From positions 267,953 to 329,443 of the forward strand of contig NC_090616.1 of the NCBI RefSeq assembly GCF_004359215.1: DNA of 61,491 nucleotides. Reading direction: 5' to 3'. This document shows, one piece after another, positions 42,702 to 53,459 of the stretch (position 1 is its first letter; every line of letters starts with the position of its first letter). Under the pieces are notes generated by a model. It had not been told where the DNA came from and did not search any database. It saw only the letters and a program-made list of their open reading frames with translations. The translations under genes were made by a program, and so were the position numbers. Source of the stretch: Bremia lactucae (taxonomy: Eukaryota; Oomycota; Peronosporomycetes; Peronosporales; Peronosporaceae).

Positions 42702-44166
42702 TCATGCAGAAGTCATGCATCTCGCACGCTGGTTCTTGCCATCGCCCTTTGGGTAGGGAGTCCTCTTGCTGGGCATCTTTGCCCCAGCAGGGACCCTGGC
42801 ATAGCAGCGAGCCATCAAATGGCCGCGCTTGCCGCATTTAAAACAGACAACGTCTGCATTGCCCAACTCCATGGGAGTGGCATCTGACCTCTCGGCCGAC
42901 GACTTATACCAAGCTGTCGCCGAGGCACTGTTGTAGGATTGCTCCTCAACTAAGGCAATTTGGATTGCCTCTTCCATCGTCGACGGCACCTTTCTGAAAA
43001 GGGACTGTCGCGACGGGCCATGCCGTAGTCCGTTCAAAACGTGGGCTCCTTAATGTGCTCCGAAATCGGACCTACGCTAATGGACGCGGACAGCGAGCGC
43101 ATCTCTTGCACATACTCTTGCACATACTCTTGTAGAGATCGCTTCGCCTGTCGCGCTCAAAAGAAGCGCGCCCGAAGCGACACTTCGTTGTTCGGCGGCT
43201 GGTTCATGGCGCGAATCTTTTCCTTGAAGATAGTGTAGCCTGTATAGGCATGGACAGCGTTATCTAACGCAAATCCCACCACTGGGAATTCCATTACCCT
43301 CTATTTATACTCTAGTTTATTAGTTTTGAAAAAATATACAAAGTTGGGCTTTAATTTTGTTCTTTCAACTTAAAAAACCACCTACAAACCCTTTACACCG
43401 AATCATACCTGATTTTGTTCTTGTAAAAAAAGTTCATAGCGCTAGGTATGAAGCGTCCGTATAACCTAGCCTAGGCAGCCATGATTTGAAGGATTCGTTC
43501 TTTTAAGGGGGGATGGTGTAACGGGCTAAAGTTGCCCTAATCGCCGTGTAAGACATTGTGAAGAATCACAGAGCCGTCAACGGCATCTCTTGGAGCATCG
43601 CCCATGTAGGGAACGCCTTTCTGTCCACCATAAGCGTTGAGTATGCCCACATTAAGGCCTTACCGCGCAGGTGCGACATGGCGTACGGCACCATCCGGCT
43701 GTCCACCTGGATGAGCTGCGCGACACCGCATTGCTCCACGACTAACAGCCAGTGAACAATCGTGTGCTGCGGCTCCATCGAACTTGGGCATGTCCATCCG
43801 AATGGGCCTCGGCTGATGCGGCCGAGCAGAGAGCATCTCAACAACCCTGTTGAGAGCCTCTCCAAGCCTGCTCATGCCTTAGCTCATCTTGAGTCTGAGT
43901 GACGGACTCCGCCGCAGCATGGCTCTGTGCCTCGGACGCGGCTCTCCGCTGTCCGAGCATGAATACCTCAAACTGCTCCAACTGAGCAACATGTTGCTCA
44001 GAGGGACTGCCCAGGAGCCTGGACAGGGCTTGTCACCAAGTCCCTGCGCCATAAGCCCTGCCACCTCCCGATGATGTTCGGAGAGGTGGGGAAAATGAGC
44101 CCAGTCAATATTGAGGCTCATTCTCACGTACACACGCAGAGATGCGGGTCGTGGGAAGGGTTTCAA
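42702..44166 (-). pseudogene. Element D gag with CCHC zinc knuckle, interrupted
   Basis: 42702-43037 has an intact CFKCGKRGHLMARC knuckle (C-x2-C-x4-H-x4-C). 43566-44166 holds N-terminal gag pieces (SRLGEALNRVVEML, RMDMPKFDG) in more than one frame. An insertion of about 300 bp separates the halves. Confidence 0.65.
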
Positions 44167-44177
44167 GTGCTACCAAG

Positions 44178-44374
44178 TGTAGGCGGGCATGTAATGCAGC
44201 CACGGTCTTCTTAGACACACACACCCTAGCACAACGAGGAAGCAGCTTAACCAGCTTCTCTTGCAAGCAGTGAGGTAGTTGTGGTGAGCGCGTTAGCGAC
44301 CTCACGCAACGCATTAAGTACTTTGGCTAAGTGTCGTCACTGGAGCGGTAATCGGGGCCCTCGTGCGCACTTAC
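44178..44374 (-). repeat. Partial 5' LTR of element D (G1-like), cut by element E
   Basis: On the minus strand it ends GCCTACA and matches the last 200 bp of the LTR at 1651-2205. At its outer side it breaks off at TTAC and the element E LTR begins. The expected continuation of the LTR is not found after element E at 49174. Confidence 0.75.
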
Positions 44375-44812
44375 TGTAACGGGGCACAACGACTTGTACC
44401 GCTTCAGTACGAGTCCACTTCGCACTGCTTCAGTTGCGAGTGGTGCCTTACGTTACTTCACGTACACTAGTACGTGCAGAGGAAGACTTCTCTTTGAGAC
44501 AACTAACTTAACGAGGGTTAAATAAATACTGTATTTATATAATTAAGTATCTCTTCTTTCTATCTGTTGATGCTAATTAATTATAAACTAATACTAAACA
44601 TGCAATTGAATTCTTATCTTATCTGATCTGTCTCTTTTTTTTACATCTACAGCTGATTAGTCTGCGGAATCAATATCTATACCTATTTATGGATAAGAAT
44701 TCTGAATATTACTATATAAAGAAATATTCTCCAAATATTATCTACCTTTTAGATAATATATTAATAAACAATATTTAAGTGTTAATTTCATGTAACGATA
44801 CACCCCGTTTCA
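44375..44812 (-). repeat. 3' LTR of element E
   Basis: 438 bp starting TGTAACGGGG and ending CACCCCGTTTCA in plus-strand reading. Its ends are imperfect inverted repeats. It is related to 48732-49173, 49802-50235 and 58361-58745. Confidence 0.8.
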
Positions 44813-45265
44813 TCACCCTCCCTTAAACGACAATCACTCTGACTGTCATTGGATGGAATGATCACTATGTGGCCACTTAATTTTTAAAGCTTTGATTGGT
44901 CAGAACCATCATTTTTAATCTCATCGCATGAAGAACAAATTCATGCGGGATGCTGATATTGCGGCGCCCTCAGCTGCGGTTCGTGCAGCCAAGTAATATT
45001 CTCCAAATATTCTCTACCTTTTAGATAATATATTAATAAGCAATCTTAAAGTGTTGATTTCATGTAACGATACACCCCGTTACATCACCCTCCCTTAAAC
45101 GACAATCACTCTGACTGTCATTGGATGGAGTGATCACTATGTGACCACTTAATTTTTAAAGATGTTGATTGGTCAGAACCATCATTTTAAATCTCATCGC
45201 ATTACAGAACAAATTCATGCGGGATGCTGATATTGCGCGCCTTCGGCTGCGGTTCATGCAGCCGC
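44715..45265. repeat. Tandem duplication (about 275 bp) of LTR end plus adjacent sequence
   Basis: 44715-44992 and 44993-45265 are direct repeats, each starting at AATATTCTCCAAATATT and running through the LTR end (ATACACCCCGTT) and the polypurine tract to GCTGCGGTTC...GCAGCC. The copies differ by scattered substitutions and small indels, so the duplication is not recent. Confidence 0.85.
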
Positions 45266-46956
45266 GGGTGACGCACTGTTATCTCTTGCGGCAGACGTTC
45301 CGTCTGCCGTAGTATCTTCTTCTCGCGCAACACTAGATGTTGCGGGAGCACGTGGTGGTTCACCACGTGAATACGACCCCTCTTTCGAGGTCGACTACGA
45401 ATGCGAGTCGGACGAAATGCCCGACTCGGGGAGAATAGAACAGTCGCCAGATAGACGTCAGGCGGCTGACGATGAGCCTTCGAATGAGAGGGCTCATTCT
45501 GATAGACGAGTTAATCGTCTATTTGGTTCCGACGATGAGGACGATCCCTCATCGCCCGTTTTCGTCTTTCGTACGGTCACCTGAACATGTTTCGGCGCGA
45601 GGTGATGACGATGGCGTAAGCCATCGTAATGAAAGTTCTTGTGGTACCCCTGCTTCAAGGCGTGCCACTCAGGGGAGTGAAGACAATAAAATGTCTCATC
45701 TCGCCCCTGAGAAGAAGCCGTGGCTTTTGCCAGAACGGCTAATCAATAGCTTGTCTGGAAAGACTACTCCTCACAATAAATATCCCTTATTTATTGCGAC
45801 AAAGCTACACGGCCTTGATCCGAGCGCGAAGAACTTTCGCGCTGAGGAAGATTTCTATCTCGATGCTTTTCTTAAGCATCGATGGTTTAGTGGCAACAAT
45901 AAGTGAGATAAAGTTCTCGCTTATGCAAGCCTGGAGCGCGTTCATTCGCAACTTCAGAAACATTTGACGCGAAGCCTGGCTTCAAAGACTTAACGCAAAT
46001 CGCGTTAAGTTTGAAAAACGAACTTCAGCCGGTGCACAGTATTGACTGCATCGGATGTCACGTGAGGCTGGGCTCCCATGCCTCACGTGGGTGATCCCTG
46101 TCCGTGTTGTGTTGTCAACACGAAGAGAGTAAAAGAGGATGCCTATTCCCTTTCTTCGCCCTGAGGAAAGGCTCACATTTCTATTGAGATGCGGGCGATT
46201 GACGTTTTGCAATCGATTTACAAGCGCCAGGGGCGCGTGTTTTCCGATGGATTTTCTGAACAATCGGATGGGTCTTGTCATACTGACGGACGAGGCCCTT
46301 AACGTCAGCAAACAGCTGGGAATGAGGCTCCCAGCTGTCATGTGAAGGTGGATAACTGCGCCAGCAAACAAGATAACTCGTTCGCTGCCCCTTCACATCA
46401 CGGTGGTTCTGGATACGTTCCACAAGGAAACATTGACCACCGTGGGAATCCACCAATGGTTATGGTGGAGGAGGGAAAATTAGATCCGAACCGTATGTCG
46501 GATCTAATGTCGAGGAACGACAAAATCGATCACTTCCTCCATGATTTGGAGGAGGGACTTGAGCACGAGCGCAGCAAGCGTCGCTCGTTGGAGCAGACGG
46601 TGCAAGCTCACCATATCGAGCGGTTGGAAGACCGTTCAAGGAGTGCGTACTCCATGTTGGAGTACGAACGGAAATATCACGCTGTCCGTGATGAGCTGTC
46701 ATCAGTTCATCGCAGTATTGAGGATATCCGGGATGAGAAGCTCCAGGTTCAACACGAGAATCTGGTCCGTGACCACAAGAATCAATTAGGGATTCTTGAA
46801 AAGGGTGGTCAGATCCGTCTTCGTAAGAAACCGCGTACTGATGGTACGGGCGGAGCCGACCAACGTGGCATATCTATTGTGTACGCATTGCCTCTGCGAT
46901 GCAGAACACGGAAAGGCCCAATGAACTTGGGTAGTAGTTTACTGCTACCCACATAA
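45224..46956 (+). CDS. Antisense ORF system of element E (acidic region plus coiled coil)
   Basis: Plus-strand frames opposite to pol. About 45224-45585 encodes an acidic N-terminus (REYDPSFEVDYECESDEMPD, FGSDDEDDPSSPVFVF). 45472-45906 holds MSHLAPEKKPWLLPERL and EEDFYLDAFLKHRW. 46190-46956 holds IYKRQGRVFSDGFSEQSDGS, one stop, then from 46342 a 204-codon frame with a long charged coiled coil (IDHFLHDLEEGLEHERSKRR to IEDIRDEKLQVQHENLV) and a basic RKKPRTDGTGG end. The middle and later blocks recur in the same order in element B (10.4-11.95 kb). Part overlaps the chromodomain on the other strand. Function unknown. Confidence 0.5.
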
Positions 46957-47714
46957 GTGATTACACGCTTAGGTAGGTTTACCGTAGAGAGTAGCACTAG
47001 ATCATTAATTTTAAATGAATGAACATTTGCTCTTCCATGTTTGTCTGCATTCCGTTTCTGTCGGTCCACTGCGTTAGCAATGGAATCCTTAACGAAACGG
47101 ATTATTGATTCTCGAGTTAGCAGAAACTCTTCTGCTAACTCATTTGTTTTGTCTTTTTCAGTACGCTTTGTGCGCACTGCCATGAGATCTTCCACATCTT
47201 CGATGTCGAAGAAATCGACGTTGACATCACTCGCGTCGTTGTCAACATCGACGCGTGATGAGCAAGAGCCAGAAGTGGTTTTGCTCGTGCGAGTCCACCC
47301 CCCCATTAAACTAGAGGATCTCTCAATTGGGTGGGTATGCGAGGATGACCGAAGCCATTCACAAAGAACGGTAAATGCGTTTTAGACGCATGCACCGAAT
47401 TATTGATGGCGAATTCGACCATTGGTAAGAACTCGCTCTAATTCGGATTCGATTGGACGTAACCTCGAAGTGTCTCTTCGAGGACGCGTTTTACGCGTTC
47501 TGTTTGACCGTCCGTTTCTGAGTGATCGGGTGTTGACATAGTCAGCCGTGTTCCGAGAGATCGGAACACGGATTGCCAGACTCCGCCGTAAACCGTGGAT
47601 CTCTATCCGAAACCAATACACGGGGTAACCCATGCAGTTTGAATACCGTGTCGATAAAAACACGGGCACAGCCGGAGCCGTAATCGACTCTGGTACTGCA
47701 GCAAGATGTACCAT
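46181..47714 (-). pseudogene. Element E integrase and chromodomain
   Basis: 47400-47714 holds HLAAVPESITA of the integrase core. 46809-47306 holds FVKDSIANAVDRQKRNADKH, SSKLLPKFIGPFRVLHR and ends near the FYVG region. 46181-46456 is a well-preserved chromodomain (FLVERIQNHRDVKG, YLVCWRSYPPSHDSWEP, GLVRQYDKTHP). The pieces are in different frames. The chromodomain is antisense to part of the coiled-coil ORF system. Confidence 0.75.
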
Positions 47715-47727
47715 CTTGCTGAATCTG

Positions 47728-47827
47728 NNNNNNNNNNNNNNNNNNNNNNNNNNNNNNNNNNNNNNNNNNNNNNNNNNNNNNNNNNNNNNNNNNNNNNNNN
47801 NNNNNNNNNNNNNNNNNNNNNNNNNNN
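47728..47827. other. Scaffold gap (100 N)
   Basis: Exactly 100 N, the usual placeholder for a gap of unknown size. It separates integrase from gag sequence, so at least protease, RT and RNase H of an element are missing. Confidence 0.99.
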
Positions 47828-48680
47828 CAGTTCGTGTCGTCTTGGTGGACGATATGATGACAAACTAGCTTGAGCCTGTCTCAAGCTAAAGTCCTCCTGT
47901 TCCGCAACGGATATTGCTTCTTCAAGCGTATCCAGTTCCTAGCGGAAAAGGTGGGTCTTTACGGGACCATCCGTAAGACCTTGCATAAACACCGTAATCA
48001 ACTTGTGTTCAGGAACTGGGTTGTTCGTGATACAACTCGCTAAGGGTCGTATGTACTGGGCATAAGCGTGAACATCACGCTTGCCTTGCTTGATTTTCAG
48101 AAGCTTGAATCGAGCTCAGAACTCAGCCCTATGCGGTTCAAACGTCTGTTTGAGCCGGGCTTCAACAGCCTCTAGTGACCAAATACCAATGGGTCGCGCA
48201 ACTTAAGGCCTAGTGCCCAAGTTTTGGCACGACCTGCCAAATTTGATCGAGCAGATACGACTTGCATTTGGCTTGTCGACGATGTGACGAGCCCTTATGG
48301 CATCGTCATCTTAAGAGGGAGTCTTCTTCGACTCCCCTATACTGAAAGATGTCAATCTTAAAGGTTTCCGGACGACGCGTGTGCGCCATCCCAGGTGTAG
48401 GGGTCTATACCTGCTGTAACCTCAACAGTTCTGCCTGTTGAGAGCCTTGCTGATTCTGCAAGGCTACCTTCTCCTTCACCTCATCAAGTTCATGTTGTAT
48501 GAACTTGGCGATGGCTGAATGGAGGGCATCTCTGTCCAAACCGGACAGCATGGCCAAGATGGCATCGTTCCCTACGGTCGAACTCATTCGTTCGACAGAA
48601 CTCCTTTCCATGTCACTTAGAACGGGCCAGCTATCACGCGAAACGTGATACGTATTTTCATTATCATATGACATGTCCAA
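47828..48680 (-). pseudogene. Element E gag (E/F family)
   Basis: 48405-48680 encodes the gag N-terminus MDMSYDNENTYHVSRDSWPV, VERMSSTVGNDAIL and QNQQGSQQAELLRLQQV, a short coiled region. 47828-48400 continues in several frames with LKLRDP and EKVALQ-related pieces. The N-terminus is shared with 50287 (F) and 58796, and the capsid region with 60761-61477. Confidence 0.7.
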
Positions 48681-48731
48681 AATTAGATGATAGAACTGTG
48701 GTCATTGGACGGACTACAAAGTGCTTCCACG

Positions 48732-49173
48732 TGTAACGGGTACTGTCGACTTGTACTGCTTCAGTACAAGTCTGCTTTGCACTGCTTATTTGCGAGTGAT
48801 GCCACACGTCACTTCACGTGCACTAGAACGTGCAGAGGAAGACTCTCTCTAAAACACTTGCTTTAAAATGGGGTTGAGAGTAAACTGTTATTTATATAAT
48901 AACGTATTTCTGTTTTTATCTACCTAATACTAACTTCATTATATACTAATACAAAACATGTAGTAAAGTCTTATGTGTCTCTCTCTTTGCGCACATCCAG
49001 TGCTGACTGGACTGCGGAGCAAGCAGATATAATGGCCTGTATCTACTAATGGATAAGCTTTTAGAATATTACCATGTGAATGATATTCTCCAAGTAATAT
49101 CTACCTTTTGGATAATTTAAAAAAAATAACTACCTCTTAGTGTTTATTTAACGAAATGATACAGCAAGTTACA
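48732..49173 (-). repeat. 5' LTR of element E
   Basis: 442 bp, TGTAACGGGT to AAGTTACA in plus-strand reading. On the minus strand the LTR is followed by CGTGGAAGCACTTTG, the primer-binding-like site, then the gag leader. Confidence 0.8.
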
Positions 49174-49801
49174 TATAATGTGAAAACGATAAATAATTGT
49201 GCGGTTTCAGTCGAGCGTGGTGGTGTTGTACGCTAAGATTGGTACATTTGATGTCAATACAATTGGCGAGGTTGCAATATACCGGATCCTTCGTCATTTT
49301 TTTTCGCGACTAATTTGCTAAATTATTTATGAGGTAAAATGCAAGTAAGAAGAACGCTAAATATTCTTTTCATAGGCGATGGATCCGCTACATTGTTGAA
49401 TTGTTAGACTAGCGCATCGTAACTTACTTTGCTTGCATATGCCACCCCATTCGACTTTTCATTCTATATTAATACACACTCAGAGAAAAACGAATTCAGC
49501 AAATTTGCGACCCAGAAGGTACATTCTGTGTCGAAATTTAACGATTTTTGATAAAGTCGGCTTGAAGGCGTTTTGGCGCTCTATAGGTCAAGGAAGATAT
49601 ACTCGTCAGCAACCCGGTTCTCTCAGGGATAGCCATGAAGGAAAGTATCCTACGGAATGTCGATACTAGCTTAAAGCGAGACAAGCTTTCTGTATATTGT
49701 GAACACGACGCGCAATATATAACCACTCTTTAAAAGAGGTAAATACACGAGCTCATCGAAATTCTCTTCACACATGCCGACACATGTAAGTTTGTAATGG
49801 T
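49174..49801. other. No gene seen between elements E and F
   Basis: Unique-looking, AT-rich sequence. Short frames at 49433-49669 (+) and 49538-49726 (-) have no motifs. Confidence 0.4.
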
Positions 49802-50862
49802 GTAACGGGGTGTATCGTTTCGTTAAACTAACACATCAAGGTTGTTAATTTATAAATTATCCAAAAGATAGATACTACTTGGAGAATATTATTTACATGG
49901 TAATATTCTAAAAGCTTATTCATCAGTAGATACAGGCCATTATATCGACTTGCTCCGCGGTCAGCACTGGATGTGCGCAAAGAGAGAGACACATAAGACT
50001 TTACTACATGTTTTGTATTAGTATATAATGAAGTTAGTATTAAATAGATATAAACAGAAATACTTAATTATATAAATAACAGTTTACTTTTAACCCCCTT
50101 TAAAGCAAGTGTTTTAAAGAGAGTCTTCCTCTGCACGTTCTAGTGTACGTGAAGTGACGTGTGGCACCACTCGCAATAACGCAGTGCAAAGTAGACTTGT
50201 CCTGAAGCAGTACAAGTCGACAGTACCCCGTTACACGTGGAAGCACTTTGTAGTCCGTCCAATGACCACAGTTCTATCATCTAATATGGACATGTCATAT
50301 GATAATATAAATACGTATCACGTTTCGCGTGATAGCTGGCCCGTTCTAAGTGACATATAAAAGAATGCGGTCGAACGAATGAGTTCGACGGTAGGAACGA
50401 TGCCATCCTGGTCATGCTGTCCGATTTTGGGACATATGACCTGCATTCAGCCATCGCCAAGTTCAAACAACATGAACTTGACGAGACATAGGAAGAGGTT
50501 TCCTTGCTTAATCAGCAAGGCTCTCAACAGGCAGAACTGTTGAGGTTACAACATGTACAGACCCCTGAACCTAGGATGACGCACACGCGTCGTCCGGAAA
50601 CTTTAAAGATCGACATCTCTAAGTATAGGGGAGTCGAAAAAGACATCCTCTAAGATGGTTTGTCGAGTTGGACGATACCATAAGAGCTGGTCATATCGTC
50701 GACGAGCAAATGCACGTCGATTTGCTCGATCAAATTTGGCAGGTCGTACCAAAACTTGGGCACTAGGCCTTAAGTTGCGTGACCCTTATGTCTTTGGGTC
50801 GCTAGAGGCTTTTAATGCCCGGCTCAAACAGACGTTTGAGCTGCCTAGGGCTGAATTCAAAG
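49802..50862 (+). mobile_element. 5' end of an E/F-family Gypsy element (F), truncated in gag
   Basis: A plus-strand LTR (49802-50235, TGTAACGGGG to CCCCGTTACA), primer-like CGTGGAAGCACTTTG, then gag from ATG 50287 (MDMSYDNINTYHVSRDSWPV, stop at 50358) and a capsid fragment 50655-50862 with RFARSNLAGRTKTWALGL and FNARLKQTFELPRAEF. At about 50862 the gag sequence breaks into the palindrome-bearing repeat. It is oriented opposite to element E, so the two 5' LTRs face each other. Confidence 0.75.
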
Positions 50863-51117
50863 CAAGATAAGGTGTATCAGGGCGATCATAAAGGCTATTA
50901 ATTGAGCAACAAGCGGGGAACGACCAGCTAAGTTACGTAGACGCTCTATTTGCTCGACATTTTACACATCTAAGGGGTTATTGTAACCCCACGACGGCGG
51001 ATTGCGGTCACTATTCGGACAGATTTCTGTCGGCCAACTGCGGACAGAAATCTGTCCGAATAGTGACCGCAATCCGCCGTCGGATCACTTCTTTGCGTTG
51101 CTCTACTGTCAGCTCGC
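50861..51117. repeat. Palindrome-bearing repeat, copy 1
   Basis: It is the inverted counterpart of 60106-60316. It contains perfect 40-bp inverted arms 50992-51031 and 51043-51082 around an 11-bp loop (GGCCAACTGCG). Both copies also share about 130 bp on one side and 30 bp on the other. One strand encodes ELTVEQRKEVIRRRIAVTIR leading into the palindrome. It may be a deleted DNA transposon (MITE-like). Confidence 0.75.
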
Positions 51118-53277
51118 GTGGCCTTAGGCCAACAATGCTTTCAGCATCCAGTGAATCGTTATTACAACGAGTGTCCCTCGACGGAGTACGTGCCGTTCCA
51201 CTTATTTCTGCTGAGTCGGGCTCAAGATTAATGTTCTTAACATCAGAGTTTATTAACTCAGACATGCCAATGTCTAAAACACTGACAGACTCATTCAATG
51301 ATCCGCGTCAACAGCACTTTCGTTGCCTAGCAAAGGTAGGTTCATCACTCTCCAAAACTTTGCTAGGAACGTTGCGCGTGGCGCCTAAGGTCTTAGACCT
51401 CCAATCGATCAATGGCTCATGGTATTCTAGCCAGGCCATACCTCGAATCCAAATCAAGGACGAGACAGCGTTCCATACTGTCAAAGTCCAGAAACTTTAT
51501 ACCTAAGTTCAATGGAACTTTGGGAACAGTGACACGAGTCCCAGTCGCTAAGCGAACACTGATTCTATCACCTTCATGTGCTTTAAGCGCCTCAACATAT
51601 TGTTGACTTTCTTCAAGGAAAGGCGTCAAGCATAATTGCAAGACGCTCCTGAGTCAATAAAAATTGACCACGGCTTATCACAGCCCTTTAAAGTCCCTTG
51701 AGCGGCTAGCAAGCCAGGCTTGTACTCTTGCCCCGTGCTATAATGCACCGAGCTAATTGAGGCTAGATTCTATTTATTCTCACCTTTAAAGGTTCAACAG
51801 AGCCTAGGTCTTTCCCAGTAGGGCGCCCTGCACCTACTGGGTATCGACGTTTTCCCGCACCGTTCCAGATCTCTAATATAGGTCGGAGTTGGAGCTCTTT
51901 CGAGCTTTACGCGAAATTCGTCGGGGTCAGGCCGGACGTAAATGTTTCGTACTTCCGCACATGTAACATCTACGAATGGTCTAATGCAAGTCCCATAGCT
52001 TGAAGAGCCTCGTCTCCTTCCTCAACGAGGCTTAAATCCATGGGTTCTGCTCTATTAGACGGAACCCATGTGCTCGAAGAGCTTGTTCGGTAAACAGGCG
52101 TGTTAACGCGAGCAGACTTAAAGTCGAACTCGGCGCGTAGCGCTATGGCAACTGCCTCTTCGAAAGTAGCAGAATGAGATCGAAATAATTCCGTCCGGGC
52201 AACGCCCTCGTTGAGACCCCCATAAAGATTGTTACGACAATTGCTGTCGCACCGGGTCTTGATGCATAGATGCAATGAGAGTTCTCAACTCCTGGACAAA
52301 GCCCCCAAGGGTTCTTTTACCCTGTCGAGTCGCTAGGAGCTGTGCTCGCATGCAAGAAGCCTGATTAGGCGGCAACATGCTGGCCATTTGCTGTTTCAGC
52401 GAATCCCATGAGAGAAAAGCGTCGTTTATGGACGTGCTGCACGATAGTGCCCGCTCCATGGCTCTACCTCCAAGTTTGGAAATGGCCATAGCCACCTTTT
52501 GCCTTTCGGTTAAAAACAAGGCGGAATCAATGACAAATCCGTCTGCTTTAATAAAAAAGGGAGATTTACTCCTTTTTTCTCTCAAATGTCTTTACATATA
52601 CAGTTAGAGGCGAGCCCTCGGCTCTGAGTCAGGTACAGAGATGTACCGAGTTGGCTTAGATGCCGCTAAGTGGTCCTGTACCTGCCCGATCAGGGAGGAG
52701 GCTTCATACCGCATGAAGGCTTCAAGCCTTGCATGCAGGACATCTGGTCCTTGGGAGATAATAACTTCCACGTACTCAAGCCCAAATAGGGTTTTGAGCT
52801 TGTCATAAGCGGCGCGTTGCACTTCTGACAGTTCTGGAACCTCTTCCATTATCGTGAGGGATTAGTCTTGTAAAGCCTCAGGCGTAGATTGACCAACAAG
52901 TGCTACCAGGTGTAGCGGAGCTACCTCGCTCCTAAAGTCAGAGGAAGACTTTCAGACTCAGAGAGTCACTTAGTTCTATTGAACTAATGGGTTTAACAAC
53001 TCAGGGAGTCGTACAAGCTATTTAAGCTTAATGAATCCTAGTTCAAGGGATTCGGGGTTCGTAGAATCAAGTGGCAACTAGTGCCCAAGCGGATATACCT
53101 TAGAAAAGTTTCTATCTCTTACAGATCAATGCGCAAGCCTTAGAAAGGCACTTAACGCTTTAAGATCAAAAGGGGAACTGCACTTTATTGAATTACTTAT
53201 ATCTTAAGACCTTACCCTTGCTAATTTAAAACAGATTTTGACCGCGAGATTTATATCTGGCGGCGACCACATCTGTT
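51118..53277 (-). mobile_element. 5' part of Gypsy element C, truncated
   Basis: On the minus strand: a 5' LTR (about 52905-53277), a primer-like CCTGGTAGCACTTGTTGG, gag (52849-51970), a protease fragment (51641-51417) and a linker (51298-51120). Then sequence changes to the palindrome-bearing repeat. RT onwards is missing. Confidence 0.7.
51417..52849 (-). pseudogene. Element C gag and protease remnants
   Basis: 52604-52849: MEEVPELSEVQRAAYDKLKT, an N-terminal gag-like helix. 52232-52585: RAMERALSCSTSINDAFLSW, SCMRAQLLATRQGKRTLGGF and VQELRTLIASM, the capsid C-terminal region. 51970-52275: NNLYGGLNEGVARTELFRS and a Ser-rich tail. 51417-51641: protease part with VRLATGTRVTVPKVPLNLG and CLVLDLDSRYGL. 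Frames shift between the pieces. Confidence 0.65.
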
Positions 53278-53415
53278 ACCCCTGTGTGATTTAAGGGTGC
53301 GTAGAATCAAGTGGCAACTAGTTCCCAATAGGATATACCTTAGAATTTTTTTTTCTTACAGATCAATGTGCAAGCCTTAGAAAGGCACTTTTTACGCTTT
53401 AAGATCAAAAGGGAC
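52905..53415 (-). repeat. Element C 5' LTR with partial tandem copy
   Basis: 52905-53277 matches 59285-59680 in inverted orientation. 53280-53415 repeats the inner block (GTAGAATCAAGTGGCAACTAG ... GCAAGCCTTAGAAAGGCAC) in the same orientation, indicating a partial tandem LTR or a second insertion. Confidence 0.75.
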
Positions 53416-53459
53416 GTTTGAGCTCGATCTCATGTCGAGTGTCTTTATGCTTAGGCAGC

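Larger units (their letters stand above)
40390..44374 (-). mobile_element. 3'-truncated Ty3/Gypsy element D
   Basis: A minus-strand element with a 5' LTR fragment (44178-44374, G1-like), a primer-binding-like TTGGTAGCACTTG, gag, protease and reverse transcriptase. The sequence stops inside RNase H at about 40390, so RNase H, integrase and the 3' LTR are missing. Gag is further interrupted at about 43250-43556 by foreign sequence that includes a polypurine tract and the first bases of a G1 LTR (43505-43537). Confidence 0.7.
44375..49173 (-). mobile_element. Ty3/Gypsy element E (LTR-bounded, crossing a scaffold gap)
   Basis: LTRs at 48732-49173 (5') and 44375-44812 (3') share most of their length. 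On the minus strand, gag N-terminal sequence lies right of the gap and integrase plus chromodomain left of it, so protease, RT and RNase H fall in the gap. No target duplication is found (CTTAC on the left, TATAA on the right). The two halves may therefore come from different copies joined at the gap. A plus-strand ORF system lies between pol and the 3' LTR. Confidence 0.7.

Noticed and set aside
44370..49178. Target-site duplication around element E
   Set aside because: The five bases differ (CTTAC on the left, TATAA on the right), so none is claimed.
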